DNA of 64,000 bases. Origin: Flavobacterium subsaxonicum WB 4.1-42 = DSM 21790. GTDB taxonomy: Bacteria; Bacteroidota; Bacteroidia; Flavobacteriales; Flavobacteriaceae. The stretch covers positions 62,001 through 126,000 of the forward strand of contig NZ_AUGP01000018.1 in NCBI RefSeq assembly GCF_000422725.1, in the 5' to 3' direction. A program made the position numbers and the translations under genes. Shown here piece by piece: positions 60,403 to 64,000 of this stretch (position 1 is its first letter; each line of letters begins with the position of its first letter). A model generated the notes under the pieces. It worked only from the letters and a program-made list of their open reading frames with translations. It made no database searches and was not told the origin of the DNA.

Positions 60403-62484
60403 CTAAAAGCTATAGCTTAACGCTACGTTGCCGTAATAGTTTACCGGTAACCCGGGGTAATAATAGCGGGGCTGTGCGCCGTTAACGCCTGTAGCATTAA
60501 CCAAAACCATACCCGCATAATGGGTATTGGTAACATTATTTACCCCTGCAGAGATGTGCGATGTTAGCCCTTTTAAGATCTCGAACCTCCAACCGGCTTT
60601 TGCGTTTAACAAGTTATAGCTGTTGGCGTAAAGCGAATTGGCATCGTTAAGCGGAATGTCGTCCACGTAATAATAGTCGGCACTAAGGTAAAGCCCAAAG
60701 GGAGCCAGTAACGTTATGCCACCATTAACTTTATTTGAAGGAACACCCGTTAAATCGTTACCGCTGTAATCAACATCGTTATTTATAAACTCCTTAAATT
60801 CGTAATGGCCAATCGAAGCCGCCGCATACGGTTGCAAGGCAAAATCTGGGCTTATTTGCCAGTTGTAGTTTACATAAGCTTCTATGCCCTGGTGCAGCGT
60901 TTCGCCGGCATTAATGCCAATGTACTGGTCGTCGCCTACACGTTGTGCCACCAACAGGTCTTTTATTTGCATACGATAGGCCGATAACTCTATATACAGG
61001 TTTTTGTTGGCAAGGTAAAATTTGCCGCCCACCTCAAAATTATAACCGTTCTCGGGTTTAATATTTGGGTTAATGGTACCATCTGCTGTAAGGGTTTCTT
61101 CTATAGAGGGTAACGAGAATCCACGGCTTACCGATGCATAAATAGTTTGTAATGCCGATGGTTTATAAAGTAACGATACCTGTGGCGACCAGATGCCGTT
61201 GTAGCTGTACTCTTCGGATGAAGTGCTTTCGGCAGGGAAGGTATTATCTAAACTAAACTGGGTTTTGTTGTAATTAACACCTGCCTGGATCTCGAACTTT
61301 TTAGTAAGCTGTACGCGAAGCTGCGCAAAGGCGTTAATAAAATCACGGTCCTGCTCGGTACCGGTTATCCTGTTGCCCTGCACGCTGCCGTTGCCGTTGT
61401 TGTCCTGGTATAGGTTCTCAAAGGTGCTGCCCTTAAAACCGTCTTTAAAATATTCCATGCCGGCTATAAACTGCGCTTTGGTAGCGCCTACCTTAAAATC
61501 GCCAAAAAACTGGGTGCGTGCGCCATAAGCCGTTGTGTTTTGGCTAAGGATATCAAACGGACGCGGTTCGTAATTTTCTTTGGAATTTACAAATATCGAG
61601 GTACTGTTTTTTAACCACGATGTAGCTTCCCAATCATACGCCAGACCGCCCAGGTACGAGTCGTATTGCTCATAACCTTTAGATGCCGCCCATGTTGGTG
61701 CCGCCGCCCTGGGGTTGGTATCAAAGCTGGTTTGGTTAACAGAACTGGGTATAAACGCTTTCATGTAGGTATAATTGCCAAAATACGTCAGCTTGCTTTT
61801 CTGGGTTCGGAAAAGCTCTCCCGCAAGGGTAACGCCTTCGCGGTTGTAATGGCTATTATCGCGGTAGCCATCAGTTTCCAGTTTGTGGTAGCTTAGGTTT
61901 AAGCTGGCACTATCGGTATTAAGGCTGTAGCCGATGGTGTTTTTTACTAATCCATACGACCCGTGCGTACTGCTAACATAGCCACGGCTGCCGTTGACCG
62001 ATAGTGCCAGTTTTGGCGTAAGCAAAATAGCACCGCCAAGTCCCGCGCCATATAAACTGGAGAGCGGGCCCTTTATAACCTCTACCTGGTCTATAATTTC
62101 GAGGTCTATGTCTTCTATAGTGGTTTCGCTGTCGCCCGATGTTAGGGGTATGCTGCCATAAAACGCACGGATTTTATTGGTGCCGTAAGGAGTTCTCGCA
62201 CCAATACCCCTAATGGATATCCTATTTGTATTAATACCACCCGATTGCATAAAAACACCGGGCAGTGTGTTGAGGATGGGAGAAATATCGGATAAATTAT
62301 TGCGCTGTATTTGCTCCGTTGATAGTATACTTACAGATGCCGGGGCATTGAGCAGGCTATCGTTAATGTGGTAACTGCTTATAACAACTTCTTTTAAATT
62401 ATTGTTTTTGGCAATGCTGTCTTGTTGAGCAAAACTGTATTGGCAAACAAATACTATAAGGATTAAAAATATTTTTTTTGACAT
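60403..62484 (-). CDS. TonB-dependent outer-membrane receptor
   Basis: 693 residues with signal peptide MSKKIFLILIVFVCQYSFAQ. The plug domain is visible: 'LKEVVISSYHINDSLLNAPA' holds the TonB box region, then 'ISPILNTLPGVFMQSGGINT', 'RISIRGIGARTPYG', 'DQVEVIKGPLSSLYGAGLGG'. The rest forms the 22-strand barrel, ending 'YGNVALSYSF'. It lacks the carboxypeptidase-like N-terminal domain of SusC proteins and no SusD follows, so it is a siderophore/haem/cobalamin-type receptor; the substrate is not clear. Alone in its unit, but 140 bases upstream of the T9SS gene on the same strand. Confidence 0.9.
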   Translation of the reverse strand: MSKKIFLILIVFVCQYSFAQQDSIAKNNNLKEVVISSYHINDSLLNAPASVSILSTEQIQRNNLSDISPILNTLPGVFMQSGGINTNRISIRGIGARTPYGTNKIRAFYGSIPLTSGDSETTIEDIDLEIIDQVEVIKGPLSSLYGAGLGGAILLTPKLALSVNGSRGYVSSTHGSYGLVKNTIGYSLNTDSASLNLSYHKLETDGYRDNSHYNREGVTLAGELFRTQKSKLTYFGNYTYMKAFIPSSVNQTSFDTNPRAAAPTWAASKGYEQYDSYLGGLAYDWEATSWLKNSTSIFVNSKENYEPRPFDILSQNTTAYGARTQFFGDFKVGATKAQFIAGMEYFKDGFKGSTFENLYQDNNGNGSVQGNRITGTEQDRDFINAFAQLRVQLTKKFEIQAGVNYNKTQFSLDNTFPAESTSSEEYSYNGIWSPQVSLLYKPSALQTIYASVSRGFSLPSIEETLTADGTINPNIKPENGYNFEVGGKFYLANKNLYIELSAYRMQIKDLLVAQRVGDDQYIGINAGETLHQGIEAYVNYNWQISPDFALQPYAAASIGHYEFKEFINNDVDYSGNDLTGVPSNKVNGGITLLAPFGLYLSADYYYVDDIPLNDANSLYANSYNLLNAKAGWRFEILKGLTSHISAGVNNVTNTHYAGMVLVNATGVNGAQPRYYYPGLPVNYYGNVALSYSF

Positions 62485-62499
62485 TATGTTTTATATGTC

Positions 62500-62567
62500 G
62501 CTCCTCCGGAGCTGTTAGTGTTGTGGGGTTTTCCTGCTATAAATATACCGCTCCTGCCGGAGCTTTT
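62500..62567. repeat. Interspersed repeat with GCTATAAATAT core, copy B
   Basis: Begins with GCTCC-TCC-GGAGC, then GCTATAAATAT (62536-62546) and hairpin GCTCC-TGCC-GGAGC with CTTTT. The same order occurs at 37648-37712. Confidence 0.6.
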
Positions 62568-62582
62568 AACAACAGCATTACA

Positions 62583-62614
62583 ATAAAAATCCTGCAGAGA
62601 TGAAGCTGCAGGAT
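62583..62614 (-). terminator. Terminator of the sugar dehydrogenase gene
   Basis: ATCCTGCAG / CTGCAGGAT with an 8-base loop, minus-strand U-rich tail, 35 bases past the stop. Confidence 0.8.
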
Positions 62615-62648
62615 CTAAAAAAATAATTAAAAGCAAGATGAATAAATA

Positions 62649-63923
62649 TTATTTGTTGGCGGTAACCTTCCAAAGGGTGTTGCCGCTGTCGTCGTTTACT
62701 AATAAAGAGCCGTCGTTCATAACGGTAACATCTACCGGGCGGCCATATACTTTGGCTTTATCTTCGTTAGATACAAAGCCGGTTAAAAAATCCTGTGGCG
62801 GCCCACTTGGCTTACCATTTTTAAACGGAATAAATATTACCTTATAACCACTTAGCTTAGAGCGGTTCCACGAGCCGTGCTGTCCGCCAAAAGCACCGTT
62901 TTTATATTGCGCCGGAAAAGCATCTTTGTTATAGAATGCCAAACCTAACGTAGCGGTATGCGGCCCAACGGGTACATCGGGCACAATGGCTTTAGCTACC
63001 AGGTCTTTGCCGGCACCCTTCATACGCGGGTCGGCAATTTGCCCGTAATAAGAGTACGGCCATCCGTAAAAACCACCTTCTTTAACGCTGGTAATATAAT
63101 CGGGCACTAACTCATCGCCAAGCTCATCGCGCTCGTTAACGGCAGTCCACAATTCTTTATTGGCCGGGTTCCAGTCCATGCCCACGGGGTTGCGCAGGCC
63201 GCTTGCATAAACACGTTCGCCGCTACCGTCGGGGTTAATTTCAAGAATGTTGGCACGTCGCACCTCGTTATCCATACCGTGTTCTGCAACGTTACTGCCA
63301 GAGCCTACTGATACATATATTTTAGATCCATCGGCATTAGCCAAAAGGTTACGGGTCCAGTGGTTGTTGTAGCCACCGGCAGGCAGGTTAAGTATTTTCT
63401 GGCCTTTACCGGTAATTTTCATATCGCCGGCCTTGTAGGGGTAGCGGTACAACCCATCGGTGCATCCTACATAAAAATAATCTTTTAAAATAAGGAGGCC
63501 AAAAGGCTGGTTAAGGTCTTCGGCAAAAACAGCACGGGTTTCAAAATTGCCATCTTTATCTTTATCACGAAGTATAGTTATCTGGTCGGCACTGTTAGAC
63601 GTGCCACTTTCGGCAACAAAAATATCGCCGTTAGGAGCAATGTACGTGTTACGCGGATTCTTTAAATCGGTCGCAAATTTGGTAACCGTAAAACCTTCGG
63701 GGGCTTTAGGGGTGGCGCCTTCGGGCCAGTCTTCCATTTTGCTGTTTTTTGTAACCGATTCAGATGTAAACGGTGCAACCAATACCAAATCGCCAATAGC
63801 GGTTTTAACGGTAGTGCTGCCCTCGGCCTTAGCCTCTTGTTTTTCTTCTTTGGTTACCTGTTGTTTGCAGGCGGTAAGCGATATTATGCCTAAAAGGGCA
63901 AGTGCAATGGACGAGTTTTTCAT
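62649..63923 (-). CDS. PQQ-type sugar dehydrogenase-like lipoprotein
   Basis: 424 residues with a lipoprotein signal (lipobox LTAC, Cys19), so it is attached to a membrane in the envelope. The beta-propeller resembles sorbosone/soluble glucose dehydrogenases: 'TVTKFATDLKNPRNTYIAPN', 'GDIFVAESGTSNSADQITIL', 'QPFGLLILKDYFYVG', 'YNNHWTRNLLANADG', 'GLRNPVGMDWNPANKELW' and 'GQHGSWNRSKLSGYK'. The His and Arg residues typical of PQQ and calcium sites are plausible but not proven. The 5' region beyond 63923 to the window end carries no recognised gene or promoter box. Confidence 0.85.
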   Translation of the reverse strand: MKNSSIALALLGIISLTACKQQVTKEEKQEAKAEGSTTVKTAIGDLVLVAPFTSESVTKNSKMEDWPEGATPKAPEGFTVTKFATDLKNPRNTYIAPNGDIFVAESGTSNSADQITILRDKDKDGNFETRAVFAEDLNQPFGLLILKDYFYVGCTDGLYRYPYKAGDMKITGKGQKILNLPAGGYNNHWTRNLLANADGSKIYVSVGSGSNVAEHGMDNEVRRANILEINPDGSGERVYASGLRNPVGMDWNPANKELWTAVNERDELGDELVPDYITSVKEGGFYGWPYSYYGQIADPRMKGAGKDLVAKAIVPDVPVGPHTATLGLAFYNKDAFPAQYKNGAFGGQHGSWNRSKLSGYKVIFIPFKNGKPSGPPQDFLTGFVSNEDKAKVYGRPVDVTVMNDGSLLVNDDSGNTLWKVTANK

Positions 63924-64000
63924 AGTGGTAATAGTGTAAAATTGTAATTGTACCCCAATTTACCCATTTCCTGCCGCTTTAGTTTGTTAACCCCCTGAAT

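Noticed and set aside
1..64000. CRISPR array, tRNA, rRNA, prophage or insertion sequence
   Set aside because: No regularly spaced repeats, no tRNA-like cloverleaf with a CCA-side match, no transposase or integrase frame was recognised by eye.

Overview
The window looks like chromosomal DNA of a Bacteroidota bacterium of the Flavobacteriaceae, most likely Flavobacterium or a close relative. The evidence is the type IX secretion (T9SS) and gliding set (gldJ, porU, porV), five secreted proteins with T9SS C-terminal sorting domains, promoters of the Bacteroidota form (TAnnTTTG -7 box, sometimes with an upstream TTG), almost no Shine-Dalgarno sequences, and intergenic repeats of the kind common in flavobacteria. 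No rRNA, tRNA, CRISPR array, prophage or insertion sequence was recognised.

Layout. 1-9.4 kb holds accessory genes: two T9SS cargo proteins, a caspase-like protein that seems to have lost its catalytic residues, a MazG-like protein, an AraC regulator behind an NmrA-type reductase, a DUF3095 protein with class III cyclase-like aspartates, a small repeat-bearing secreted protein and a patatin lipase. 9.4-17.8 kb is the conserved murF-gldJ block, divergent from porU-porV. 18-20.8 kb encodes pyruvate dehydrogenase E1-alpha and E2. 20.8-25.1 kb carries an LRR protein, a single-domain response regulator, AlkB, an M28 peptidase, an SDR and an SprT-like protein. 25.3-32.4 kb is a tandem pair of giant T9SS surface proteins. 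32.7-37.6 kb has an MlaF/MlaE-type lipid transporter pair, two GT2 glycosyltransferases and a polysaccharide flippase. 37.8-42.4 kb has a KAS III-like enzyme, a truncated haemoglobin and gcvP.

42.5-46.4 kb is the most interesting stretch. A GbsR/MarR-type regulator is followed on the same strand by four small related membrane proteins, a DCC-type thiol oxidoreductase with a membrane domain, and a TIGR01777-type epimerase. The same inverted repeat, TTTCA-N8-TGAAA, lies 17-29 bases upstream of the regulator and of the first two membrane genes, and in two cases it overlaps a -7 promoter box. This looks like a self-regulated envelope regulon that I cannot match to a described system.

46.4-58.5 kb: a 600-base non-coding stretch with a possible small RNA, a PAS-LuxR regulator, an M3 oligopeptidase, a RelE/ParE toxin-antitoxin pair placed between purE and the peptidase gene, purK, a DHFR-like protein, a GH130 protein with a neighbouring MFS transporter, a dicarboxylate/amino-acid symporter and a helical-repeat protein. 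58.8-64 kb: a T9SS protein with an internal duplication, a TonB-dependent receptor and a PQQ-type sugar dehydrogenase lipoprotein. Functionally, PorU and PorV would process and export the five sorting-domain proteins encoded in the same window, while GldJ supports gliding and secretion. Several starts were moved downstream of the longest possible frame; the reasons are given per gene.
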